Assembly (NCBI RefSeq): GCF_019457475.1
Contig: NZ_CP080413.1
Span: 1,302,001-1,366,000 of the forward strand
DNA from: Shewanella acanthi
GTDB taxonomy: Bacteria > Pseudomonadota > Gammaproteobacteria > Enterobacterales > Shewanellaceae
DNA: 64,000 nt
Reading direction: 5' to 3'
Part shown: piece after piece, positions 19,401 through 26,410 of the stretch
How the letters are laid out: each line of letters begins with the position of its first letter
Numbering within the stretch: the first letter of the stretch is position 1
The notes under the pieces: generated by a model
Told to the model about the DNA's origin: nothing
Database searches by the model: none
What the model saw: only the letters and a program-made list of their open reading frames with translations
Position numbers and translations under genes: made by a program

Positions 19401-19493
19401 GGGAACGATAGGGTTGGCTTGGGCAAGAATACCGTGGGAAGTCAGGCTTATTGTGAGGCCGCAGCTTATCAATATCTTGTTGTTTATCAGCAT
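16425..19493 (-). CDS. Exported tandem amidohydrolase-family protein (two domains)
   Basis: A 1022-residue protein with a signal peptide (cleavage near HGILAQA). It carries two amidohydrolase units. The N-terminal unit (about 30-440) has YPGFIDPYTDYG where the HxH ligands should be, so it looks metal-free. The C-terminal unit (about 575-1000) keeps AGIIDEHSHIA (HxH), further His in DVHIHSY and TFTHVLEG, and a late Asp in SINSDDYE, consistent with an active metal hydrolase. It ends with LTPGKMADIVLWDAEPL, typical of imidazolonepropionase-type enzymes. A 120-residue linker of beta-sandwich character (about 440-570) joins the units. Substrate unknown; periplasmic peptide- or ring-hydrolysis is possible. 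Coupled to the 430-residue gene. Confidence 0.82.
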   Translation of the reverse strand: MLINNKILISCGLTISLTSHGILAQANPIVPVNKLTAFTHAELIIAPGQRLTNATLLVENKQIKAIIEQEDIPKSALQIDLHGYTIYPGFIDPYTDYGIEFEYPKLGLTRPVYDIKRIGGNAENGAIHAEKEWFNYVYPNKDKAKNWINNGFTSVQSSKLDGIFRGTAVSLSLADKSTNEIIYRARTQPFMAFDKGSSEQDYPNSLMGSIALIRQTFADANWYNQNKNKPLNANYGPIEFNVAFEKLSSLTDRNIVFETKNLNDLLRAANLLKEFKQPAYLLGNGQEYARINELKSLNYPLILPLNYPQAPDVGTDDADREVSLADMRQWERAPTNPAAVANASLPFAFTQYGIKHDAFWPRLRQAVAQGLNQDKALAALTTQPAEMAGIDNVVGKLAPGYMADFIVAKGNLFTDGQIFSVYLQGEEHPIRSIPQANLLGNYQLTVNQLMLDLNLEENDKEGKPKIQGTLSSGEKSITLTNVTLEDTGRLSFSADLTEAGIQGVSRFTLWLDKEGIQGRMVDAQSKSTNVAGVIAKTSTPTAKANDETSATRKLISQLTYPNVAYGLNKAPSSEKLHIKNATLWTSDSQGIIEHADLLMANGKIEKIGQKLTTPQGYQVLDATGKYVTAGIIDEHSHIAINGGTNEGTDAVTSEVRIGDVVNPEDISIYRALAGGVTSAQLLHGSANPIGGQSQLIKMKWGETAEQLKFAEAPASIKFALGENVKQSNWGEKFTQRFPQTRMGVKALFEETFNAALAYEADLKAYNALSAGDKKKTVTPRPSYRLDAVLEVLKQQRDVHIHSYVQSEILMFLRLAEAYKFKVQTFTHVLEGYKVADELAKHGAGASTFADWWAYKFEVYDAIPQNACLMNNKGVVTSINSDDYEMQRRLNQEAAKSMMYCGMSKEAAWNMVTINPAKQLRVDSLVGSLTPGKMADIVLWDAEPLSIYAKVSKAWVEGKRYFDREQDFSAQQQVIEERAALIQKILSSDDKAKAGEKITPLKEPQWHCDTHYLAWGQQHREAN

Positions 19494-19615
19494 GTTTTAG
19501 CTCGAGTCACTATAGGTGGATAAAGAGTAACCTAAACTAAAAATAATTACTAAGCGCAAATTGTAACTTGATTTATGTATTTGGTGTCGGCATACCATAG
19601 GGAAATTTAGGGTAT

Positions 19616-19643
19616 AAAAAAGCTCGCATCGCGCGAGCTTTTT
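19616..19643 (-). terminator. Terminator of hns
   Basis: AAAAAGCTCGC/GCGAGCTTTTT arms (19617-19627 and 19633-19643) enclose a five-base loop. On the minus strand the stem ends in a T run. It begins 55 bases after the hns stop. Confidence 0.85.
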
Positions 19644-19697
19644 AACAATTTAGTTTTAATAACCTTACGCTATTAACTCGCTAAATCAATGGATAGA

Positions 19698-20090
19698 TTA
19701 GATTAAGAAATCATCCATAGAACGGCCTTTATTGACTTCGTTCTTAAATACGGTTGGCATACGACCTTGACCCGTCCATTGGATCACTTCGCCGTCAACT
19801 TCAATTTGATATTTGGCTGGACGAGGTGCGCGTTTTTTTCCAACAGCTTTAACGGCAACACCACCTAAATCATCGATGGATAAACCAACGGCTTCCATTT
19901 GTTGGCGGATTTCTTCGATTTTGGCATTGCGTGCGGCAATTGCTTGCTGCTCTTCTTCTGCCATTGACTCACGTTCAACTAAAATTTTATCTAGTTTTGC
20001 TGCTAAATCACGCAGTTCTTCAATACTAAGATCTTTAACTGCAGCTTTAAAACGACGACCGTGAGTTAATATTTCTAAAAATTCGCTCAT
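19698..20090 (-). CDS. hns: H-NS family nucleoid-associated DNA-binding protein
   Basis: A 130-residue nucleoid protein that binds AT-rich curved DNA and silences genes. The N-terminal half (about 1-70) is charged and coiled-coil-prone (IEELRDLAAKLDKILVERE), the dimerisation region. A basic linker (KAVGKKRAPRPAKY) leads to the C-terminal DNA-binding domain with the family signature WTGQGRMP (residues 105-112). Length and layout match H-NS/StpA. It has its own terminator and a 308-base upstream gap shared with etfBA. Confidence 0.95.
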   Translation of the reverse strand: MSEFLEILTHGRRFKAAVKDLSIEELRDLAAKLDKILVERESMAEEEQQAIAARNAKIEEIRQQMEAVGLSIDDLGGVAVKAVGKKRAPRPAKYQIEVDGEVIQWTGQGRMPTVFKNEVNKGRSMDDFLI

Positions 20091-20398
20091 ATCTAATTTC
20101 GTCCCACTTAATATTTATACAGGATAATGGTGAACAACAGGTAAATGATAGAAACTAATATACTTTGAATCAAATAAAATTATGCGCTAATTAGAAATTA
20201 AATATTATTTAAAAAATGAACTTTTTATAATTTGATAAATAAGTGTTCAAAAATGTAGCCATTATCTAGTAGAAAAATGCAAACAGGTGTTTGACTTTCA
20301 TTGACGTTGACGTCAACAGCACGTAAAGTTGCGCTATCCTGCATTGGTAAAAGACCAATGTTTTGTCCATGTACATGAAAGTGTAGGAAGGAAACCCT
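20091..20398. other. Divergent intergenic region hns/etfB
   Basis: The left half (20091-20280) is AT-rich, suited to hns autoregulation, with no ORF. The right half holds the palindromic site at 20301-20317 and a hairpin CATTGGT/ACCAATG (20342-20348 with 20354-20360) in the etfB leader, 39 bases before the ATG. A clear etfB -35/-10 pair was not found. Confidence 0.5.
20301..20317. promoter_or_regulatory. Palindromic operator candidate upstream of etfBA
   Basis: TTGACGTTGACGTCAAC contains the perfect 12-bp palindrome GTTGACGTCAAC (20306-20317) and resembles the ACGT-containing sites described for LiuR-type regulators of branched-chain amino acid breakdown, a pathway that uses EtfBA. The LiuR assignment is from memory of the motif and is an inference. 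Confidence 0.4.
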
Positions 20399-21148
20399 AT
20401 GAAAGTATTGGTGCCTGTTAAGCGCGTAGTTGATGCCAATGTAAAGGTCAGGGTAAAAGCTGACAACACCAGCGTTGATACCGCAAACCTCAAAATGGCG
20501 TTGAACCCTTTTTGTGAAATTGCTGTTGAAGAAGCGGTTCGTTTGAAAGAAGCGGGTACTGCTACTGAAGTAGTGGTCGTGAGTATCGGCAGTAAAGCAG
20601 TTCAAGAACAATTACGTACTGCTTTAGCGTTAGGCGCAGATCGTGCTATCCATATTGATACTGAAGAGGAATTAACCCCAGTATCTATCGCCAAGCTATT
20701 AAAAGCAGTTCAAGAAAAAGAGCAAGCGCAATTAGTGCTATTTGGTAAGCAATCTATCGATGGCGATAACAACCAAACTGGCCAAATGTTTGCTGCATTA
20801 ACGGATATGCCTCAGGCAACCTTTGCTTCTGAAATCAAAGTAGAAGGCAACAGCGTGCAAGTAGCCCGCGAAATCGATGGCGGTATGCAGACCCTAAGCC
20901 TGCCACTGCCTGCGGTAGTGACGACTGATTTGCGCTTAAACGAACCTCGTTATGCTTCTCTACCTAATATCATGAAGGCAAAGAAGAAGCCGCTAGACGT
21001 GCTAACTGTTGCTGATTTGGGTGTGACCTTAAAGGCCCACCAAACCGTGTTGAAGGTGACTCCACCTGCCGAGCGTAAGGCTGGCATCATGGTAACGTCG
21101 GTAGCTGAGCTGGTTGAAAAGTTAAAAAATGAAGCGAAGGTGATCTAA
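20399..21148 (+). CDS. etfB: Electron transfer flavoprotein subunit beta
   Basis: The 249-residue beta subunit of the ETF heterodimer, which takes electrons from acyl-CoA dehydrogenases and passes them to ETF-ubiquinone oxidoreductase. Family features: start [17 protein letters not shown], the [16 protein letters not shown] block, the AMP-binding region [15 protein letters not shown] near residues 120-135, and [12 protein letters not shown] near 195. AGGAAGG lies just before the ATG. It overlaps etfA by one base (TAATG), so both are translated together. A palindromic operator candidate lies about 90 bases upstream. Confidence 0.96.
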   Translation: MKVLVPVKRVVDANVKVRVKADNTSVDTANLKMALNPFCEIAVEEAVRLKEAGTATEVVVVSIGSKAVQEQLRTALALGADRAIHIDTEEELTPVSIAKLLKAVQEKEQAQLVLFGKQSIDGDNNQTGQMFAALTDMPQATFASEIKVEGNSVQVAREIDGGMQTLSLPLPAVVTTDLRLNEPRYASLPNIMKAKKKPLDVLTVADLGVTLKAHQTVLKVTPPAERKAGIMVTSVAELVEKLKNEAKVI

Positions 21149-22074
21149 TGGCCATTTTAGTATTAGCTGAACACGATAATGCGGCTCTTAAACTCGATAC
21201 TGCTAAGGTTGTTTCTGCAGCATTAGCTATCGGTGGCGATGTGCATGTTTTAGTTGTAGGTCATCAATGTGGTGCGGTAGTTGAAGCTGCGCAAGCCATT
21301 CAAGGTGTTAGCCAAGTATTAGTGGCTGATCACAGTGTTTATGTTGCGCAACTTGCTGAGAATACATCTAAATTACTGACTGATTTAGCGCCTGCTTACA
21401 GCCACATTCTGGCTGCAGCTTCAAGTGTGGGTAAAGACACGCTGCCACGCGTTGCGGCGCTGTTAGATGTAGCCCAAATTTCTGAAGTGATTAGCGTTGT
21501 TGATGCAGACACTTTTGTGCGTCCAATTTATGCGGGTAACGCATTAGCGACAGTGCAAAGCCTTGATGCCATTAAAGTGATGACAGTGCGTGCAAGTGCA
21601 TTCGATGCTGCGGCAAATGGTAACAGCGCTGCTGTGACTGCCGTTGATAAAGTCTTCGAAGCAAAAACTCAGTTCGTGTCGCAATCATTAACCGTATCTG
21701 CTCGTCCAGAATTAGGTAATGCTGGCGTTATCGTTTCCGGTGGTCGTGGCATGGGCAGTGGTGAAAACTTTGCCCTGTTAGAGCAGCTTGCAGATAAATT
21801 AGGCGCAGCTGTGGGTGCATCACGCGCTGCGGTTGACGCAGGTTTTGTGCCGAACGATCTGCAAGTGGGTCAAACCGGTAAGATTGTGGCGCCAGATCTT
21901 TATATCGCTGTCGGTATTTCGGGTGCTATTCAGCACTTAGCGGGTATGAAGGACTCTAAAGTCATTGTGGCTATTAACAAAGATCCAGAAGCGCCCATTT
22001 TCCAAGTGGCGGATTACGGTCTTGAAGCTGACTTGTTTGAAGCGGTACCTGAGTTAATCGCAACTCTAGGTTGA
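21148..22074 (+). CDS. etfA: Electron transfer flavoprotein subunit alpha
   Basis: The 308-residue FAD-carrying alpha subunit of ETF. The C-terminal FAD-binding domain has the expected blocks [15 protein letters not shown] near residue 190, [19 protein letters not shown] near 228-246, and [17 protein letters not shown] near 251-267, then [23 protein letters not shown]. The N-terminal domain (about 1-185) is the usual nucleotide-binding-like fold. It follows etfB with TAATG overlap and is closed by a strong terminator, so the operon is etfBA only. Confidence 0.97.
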   Translation: MAILVLAEHDNAALKLDTAKVVSAALAIGGDVHVLVVGHQCGAVVEAAQAIQGVSQVLVADHSVYVAQLAENTSKLLTDLAPAYSHILAAASSVGKDTLPRVAALLDVAQISEVISVVDADTFVRPIYAGNALATVQSLDAIKVMTVRASAFDAAANGNSAAVTAVDKVFEAKTQFVSQSLTVSARPELGNAGVIVSGGRGMGSGENFALLEQLADKLGAAVGASRAAVDAGFVPNDLQVGQTGKIVAPDLYIAVGISGAIQHLAGMKDSKVIVAINKDPEAPIFQVADYGLEADLFEAVPELIATLG

Positions 22075-22098
22075 TTTTCTTCGCGATCTAAGTCACAG

Positions 22099-22140
22099 TA
22101 AGCGGCTTTGCGGTAGCACTGCAAAGCCGCTTATGTTTTT
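22099..22140 (+). terminator. Terminator of etfBA
   Basis: A perfect 13-bp stem (22099-22111 with 22121-22133) is followed by TGTTTTT, 25 bases after the etfA stop. Confidence 0.9.
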
Positions 22141-22170
22141 ATGTGCCTCACGCCCGCTTTGGGCGTTCTT

Positions 22171-22360
22171 AGAAGTAGAGGCGCGCCAAATATCAGTAAT
22201 AATCAGTAGGGTGATACCGTTGATCGATTATGAAAGGATTTGGTGCCGAAGTGGTTCGATTTATCACGATCGACTGCTGGGGTTGTATCTAATAGGTGCA
22301 ACACTGCCATAGTATTTTCTGATACGGACATCAGAATTAGTTACTATGGAGCGCTACTGA
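22171..22360 (+). promoter_or_regulatory. Lysine riboswitch (L-box)
   Basis: Conserved lysine-aptamer blocks occur in order: AGAGGCGCG near 22177, repeated CAGTA boxes near 22194 and 22205, GAAAGG near 22231, GCCGAAG near 22243, CTGGGGTT near 22276, GTGCAACACTGCC near 22297, then the P5 hairpin CCATAGTA/TACTATGG (22307-22314 with 22342-22349) and GGAGCGCTACT. The closing stem P1 pairs AGTAG (22174-22178) with CTACT (22354-22358). The transporter ATG is 85 bases downstream. The family is known to bind L-lysine and to switch off lysine uptake or synthesis genes. No strong terminator follows, so translational control is more likely (inference). Confidence 0.9.
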
Positions 22361-22444
22361 TAGGACAGGTGACCTAGGTATTTTATATCCTTTCCCCACC
22401 AGTTCAGTCGCCCTCCATTCGTATTTTTGACGAAGAAATAATCA

Positions 22445-24007
22445 ATGACTGTAGTAAGTTATGCCGATTCGGCACTCTCTTTGCTGCCGCCTGTGGTAGC
22501 GATTGTTTTAGCGATCTTGACGCGCAGGGTCCTCTTATCCCTTGGCCTTGGGATTTTAATTGGGGTGTTATTACTCAATCAATTCTCACCGATTGCCAGT
22601 GGTGAATTTTTATTATCGAGTATTAAGGGACTGTTCTGGTCTGAAGATGGTTTAAATACGTGGAATCTTTACATTCTTGGTTTCTTGATTGTACTGGGAA
22701 TGATCACCGCGCTCATTACTGTGAGTGGCAGTGCCCGAGCCTTTGCCGATTGGGCTCGCCTGCATATTCGCAATAAACGTGATGCAAAACTGTTAACCAT
22801 GTTCCTCGGCTGCGTGGTATTTATTGACGATTATTTCAATAGCTTAGTGGTGGGTTCTGTTGCGCGTCCTGTGACGGACCGTTACTACATTTCCCGCGCT
22901 AAACTCGCTTACTTACTGGATTCAACCGCAGCACCTGTGTGTGTAATTTCGCCAGTGTCGAGCTGGGGCGCGTATATTATTGCGCTAATTGGCGGCATTT
23001 TAACGGCCCACGGTTTTACCGATTCAGGTCATTTGAGTGTGTTCATTCAAATGATCCCAATGAATTTTTACGCCATCTTCGCCCTGTTATTACTGCTATG
23101 CGTGGCCTTTATGGGGCTGGATATTGGTCCGATGCGTGAGCATGAATTAAATGCGCAGCGTGGCAACTTGTATGATGAAAATAAGGGGCTACCACCTGGC
23201 GCTAACGCAGATTTACCCGAAGCTGACACAGGTAAAATTCTTGGTTTATTCTTACCAATCACAGTGTTAGTTGTGGCTACGTTGTACTTTATGGTGAGTA
23301 GCGGTGCGCAGGTATTAGCCTCTGAAGGCGTGGCTTTTAATATTATTTCAGCCTTTGAAAAGACAGATGTAAGTTCATCCTTGTTTTTCGGCGCTTTAGT
23401 CGGTCTTGCGGTGACTTTAGTTTTAAATATTATTCAAGGCGTTGAAAAGTCACTGGTATTTAAAGGTGTAGTACACGGCGCTCGTTCCATGTTACCAGCT
23501 ATCTACATCCTGTTGTTTGCTTGGACCATTGCGGGGGTAATTGGCCAGTTAGAGACAGGTAAGTTTATGGCTAGTCTTGCGACAGGGAATATTCCCTTCG
23601 CGTTTTTACCTGCAATGATGTTTGTTCTGGCGGGATTAACGGCCTTTTCGACTGGCACCAGTTGGGGCACCTTCGGCATTATGTTGCCCATTGCCGCCGA
23701 TATGGCGATGGGGAGCCACACTGGCATGATGTTGCCGATGTTGGCCTCAGTATTAGCAGGTGCGGTATTTGGTGACCACTGTTCTCCAATTTCCGATACC
23801 ACGATTCTGTCGTCAACCGGTGCAAGTTGTCACCACATCGACCACGTAGTGACTCAGTTGCCCTATGCTGTGATTGTGGCGTTGATCAGCATGGTAGGTT
23901 ATGTGGTGCTTGGTTTTACCGAGTCTGTCAGTGCTGGCCTGATGACTTGTAGTGTGCTGTTCATCCTGAGTATTGTGTGGCTTAGGATAAAGAGTCGAGC
24001 GAAGTAA
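22445..24007 (+). CDS. lysW: NhaC-family transporter, lysine-regulated (LysW-type)
   Basis: A 520-residue inner-membrane protein with about eleven to twelve hydrophobic segments. Family blocks of the NhaC Na+/H+ antiporter superfamily are clear: FLGCVVFIDDYFNSLVVG near residue 119-135, PVCVISPVSSWGAYI near 163-177, and ATDTS-like TAFSTGTSWGTFGIMLPIA near 398-416, FGDHCSPISDTTILSSTGA near 442-460. The lysine riboswitch directly upstream indicates that the substrate is probably lysine, as proposed for LysW proteins of this superfamily in gammaproteobacteria; a general Na+/H+ exchange role would not explain the riboswitch. Single-gene unit closed by a strong terminator. Confidence 0.85.
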   Translation: MTVVSYADSALSLLPPVVAIVLAILTRRVLLSLGLGILIGVLLLNQFSPIASGEFLLSSIKGLFWSEDGLNTWNLYILGFLIVLGMITALITVSGSARAFADWARLHIRNKRDAKLLTMFLGCVVFIDDYFNSLVVGSVARPVTDRYYISRAKLAYLLDSTAAPVCVISPVSSWGAYIIALIGGILTAHGFTDSGHLSVFIQMIPMNFYAIFALLLLLCVAFMGLDIGPMREHELNAQRGNLYDENKGLPPGANADLPEADTGKILGLFLPITVLVVATLYFMVSSGAQVLASEGVAFNIISAFEKTDVSSSLFFGALVGLAVTLVLNIIQGVEKSLVFKGVVHGARSMLPAIYILLFAWTIAGVIGQLETGKFMASLATGNIPFAFLPAMMFVLAGLTAFSTGTSWGTFGIMLPIAADMAMGSHTGMMLPMLASVLAGAVFGDHCSPISDTTILSSTGASCHHIDHVVTQLPYAVIVALISMVGYVVLGFTESVSAGLMTCSVLFILSIVWLRIKSRAK

Positions 24008-24022
24008 GCGAAACTTACAAAT

Positions 24023-24056
24023 AAAAACAGCCAGCATATTGCTGGCTGTTTTTTTA
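24023..24056. terminator. Bidirectional terminator between lysW and the M3 peptidase gene
   Basis: A perfect 14-bp stem (24023-24036 with 24040-24053) with a three-base loop, flanked by A and T runs, 15 bases after lysW. The A run on its left also makes it usable for the convergent gene. Confidence 0.88.
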
Positions 24057-24085
24057 TGGCGAATTGATTCGAATCAATTCGCCAT
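24056..24085. repeat. 30-bp perfect palindrome
   Basis: The arms 24056-24070 and 24071-24085 are exact reverse complements with no loop spacer (ATGGCGAATTGATTC and its complement). It lies between the shared terminator and the end of the M3 peptidase gene. It has no T tract on either side, so it is not an ordinary terminator on its own. Confidence 0.8.
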
Positions 24086-24108
24086 TTACCTCAAGTGCGT
24101 TACCTGAT

Positions 24109-26259
24109 TTACAGGGCTTGTGTTAATCCACGGCGTTTTAGCAGTGCATCTGTGGTTGGCTCTTGGCCACGGAAGTTTTGGTAGGCTTCCATTGGCGCAA
24201 TGCTGTTACCCACTTCTCGGATGTTTTTACGGTATTTCATGCCGATTTCACGGTTCAGACCGCCTTGGGTTTGCACGTAGGCAAAGGCGTCGGCCGCGAG
24301 GATTTCACTCCACATGTAAGCGTAATAACTTGCTGAATAACCGCCTGGGAAGGCGTGGGCAAAGTAAGTTGACTTATAACGTGGTGGTACGGCATCGATA
24401 TTCAAACCGTGTTTTTTCAGCGCATTAGCTTCGAAGGTGGCAACATCTTGCAGAGGTGCATCGGCGCTGAGTGAGTGCCATTCCATATCAACCAGTGCCG
24501 CAGCCATGTATTCTAAGGTGTCAAACCCTTGGTTAAAGCTGCCTGATTTCAATAGCTTTTGCAGCAATTCATCGGGGATCGCTTCACCCGTTTCGTAGTG
24601 CTTCGCGTAGTTTGCTAACACTTGAGGATGCGCAGCCCAGTCTTCTTCAAAAGTCGATGGGAATTCGACAAAGTCACGGGAAACTGAAGTACCAGCTAAG
24701 CTTGGGTAGGTCACCTTAGAGAACATACCGTGGGTGCCGTGGCCCATTTCATGGAACATAGTTGTGACTTCACGGAAGCTGACGAAGGTCGGTTGGCCCT
24801 CAGGCGCTTTCTTAATGTTCATCACATTGAGCACGACAGGCTTAGTGCCTTCGAGATTCGATTGGCCAACGAAAGAGCTCATCCATGCGCCACCACGTTT
24901 ACCTTCACGGGCAAAGTAGTCGGCATAGAAAATCGCCATGCTGCTGCCATCGGCATCGAACATTTCGTAGGCTTTCACGTCTGGGTGATAAACCGGTAAA
25001 TCAGGACGTGGTTTTAAGGTTACGCCATAGAGTTCTTTAAGGGTGTAGAACACGCCATCTTCAAGTACTCGGTTAAATTCGAAGTAAGGGCGAATGCTGT
25101 TGGCATCTAGCGCGTATTTCTCTTGGCGTACTTTTTCGGCGTAGAACGCCCAGTCCCAAGGCGCTAATTCGAAGTTGCCGCCCGTCTTGTTGATCATTGC
25201 TTGAATGTCAGCAGCTTCTTTTTGGGTGTTGGCTACAACTGCTGGCACCATAGAGCCGAACATGCTGTAAACCGCTTCTGGGGTTTTAGCCATTTGCGGC
25301 GCTAAACGGTAGCTTGCCCAGTTGTCATAACCTAACAGTTGCGCGCGCTCTGCACGTAATTGCGCTAAGCGGGACACTAAAGTAGCGGTTTCGTTTTCAC
25401 CGCTCAGGCCACGGTTCGCTGAAGCTTCCCAAATACGTTGGCGTAGTTCGCGGTTTTCAAGCGAAGACAGAACCGGCTGACGAGTCGTGTTGGTGATATT
25501 GATAAGGAACTTGCCTTCGTGGCCAGCGTCTTTTGCGTCATTGGCGGCAGAGGTAATCTCTGCGTCAGTTAAACCTGCAAGTTCGGCTTTGGTATCAACC
25601 ACAATGGCGATTTCTTTAGTTTGTCGCAGCAAACGCTGGGAAAACTCGTTGGTCAGTGTCGATTGCTCTTCGTTCAGGGCACGGATCTTCACTTTCTGTT
25701 CATCGGTCAGCTTAGCACCGGCCATGATAAAGCGTTGGTGGTAAACCTCAACCAGACGCACTTGCTCTGGCGTCAGACCTAGGTCGTTACGGCTGTTATA
25801 AATGGTATCGATACGGGCAAATAATTCAGGGTTGAGATTGATATTGTCTGAGTGGGCTGCCATTTTAGGCGCCATTTCACCCTGAATTTTACGCAGTGTT
25901 GGATTGCTATCAGTACCGGCTAAGTTGTAGAAAACGCTTGATGCACGGCTCAAAAGGGCACCGCTCAGTTCCATCGCTTTGATGGTGTTTTCAAAGGTTG
26001 CTGGCTCTTTATTATTCGCGATAGCGAGCACTTCTTGATACTGCTCTTTCATTCCTTGTTCAAGGGCAACTTGAAAATGCTCATCTTTGATTACGCGAAA
26101 ATCAGGAGCTTGGTATTGCAAGGTGCTCGCTTGGAACAGGGGATTTTGAGTTTGCTGGGCGACGACGTTTGTTGCAGTGGTTTCGTTTGAGCTACATCCA
26201 ACTAAACTTCCGGTGACGAGCGAGGCGCCAATGGCGATGGCAATAAAACTTTTACGCAT
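24109..26259 (-). CDS. dcp: M3-family dipeptidyl carboxypeptidase, lipoprotein form
   Basis: A 716-residue zinc metallopeptidase of family M3 (Dcp/oligopeptidase A type), which removes C-terminal dipeptides or cleaves short peptides. The zinc motif is HEMGH near residue 502, with the third ligand Glu about 27 residues later in the SRDFVEFPSTFEEDW block. The N-terminus is a lipoprotein signal (SLVTGSLVGCSS), unlike cytoplasmic E. coli Dcp, placing it in the periplasm on a membrane. Length agrees with the family (about 680-720). No close partner genes. Confidence 0.92.
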   Translation of the reverse strand: MRKSFIAIAIGASLVTGSLVGCSSNETTATNVVAQQTQNPLFQASTLQYQAPDFRVIKDEHFQVALEQGMKEQYQEVLAIANNKEPATFENTIKAMELSGALLSRASSVFYNLAGTDSNPTLRKIQGEMAPKMAAHSDNINLNPELFARIDTIYNSRNDLGLTPEQVRLVEVYHQRFIMAGAKLTDEQKVKIRALNEEQSTLTNEFSQRLLRQTKEIAIVVDTKAELAGLTDAEITSAANDAKDAGHEGKFLINITNTTRQPVLSSLENRELRQRIWEASANRGLSGENETATLVSRLAQLRAERAQLLGYDNWASYRLAPQMAKTPEAVYSMFGSMVPAVVANTQKEAADIQAMINKTGGNFELAPWDWAFYAEKVRQEKYALDANSIRPYFEFNRVLEDGVFYTLKELYGVTLKPRPDLPVYHPDVKAYEMFDADGSSMAIFYADYFAREGKRGGAWMSSFVGQSNLEGTKPVVLNVMNIKKAPEGQPTFVSFREVTTMFHEMGHGTHGMFSKVTYPSLAGTSVSRDFVEFPSTFEEDWAAHPQVLANYAKHYETGEAIPDELLQKLLKSGSFNQGFDTLEYMAAALVDMEWHSLSADAPLQDVATFEANALKKHGLNIDAVPPRYKSTYFAHAFPGGYSASYYAYMWSEILAADAFAYVQTQGGLNREIGMKYRKNIREVGNSIAPMEAYQNFRGQEPTTDALLKRRGLTQAL

Positions 26260-26345
26260 AATTGAGTGACTTCCTTAGAATTGTTGTGCCTCGGACACTA
26301 GCAAAACTAGCTTAAATAGGGCTGAAAAACGGGGTGTTTTTGGTT

Positions 26346-26373
26346 AAAAATAAAGCGCCCCGTGGGGCGCTTT
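26346..26373 (-). terminator. Terminator of the multiheme cytochrome gene
   Basis: A perfect 10-bp GC-rich stem (26373-26364 with 26361-26352) is followed on the minus strand by ATTTTT, 38 bases after the cytochrome stop. Confidence 0.88.
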
Positions 26374-26410
26374 GGACTATTTCCTTGCAGGGAAAATGGG
26401 AGTCGTTCAA

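Noticed and set aside
20225..20611. 128-residue minus-strand ORF across the etfB start
   Set aside because: It overlaps the clear etfB coding start and its leader, and shows no recognisable features.
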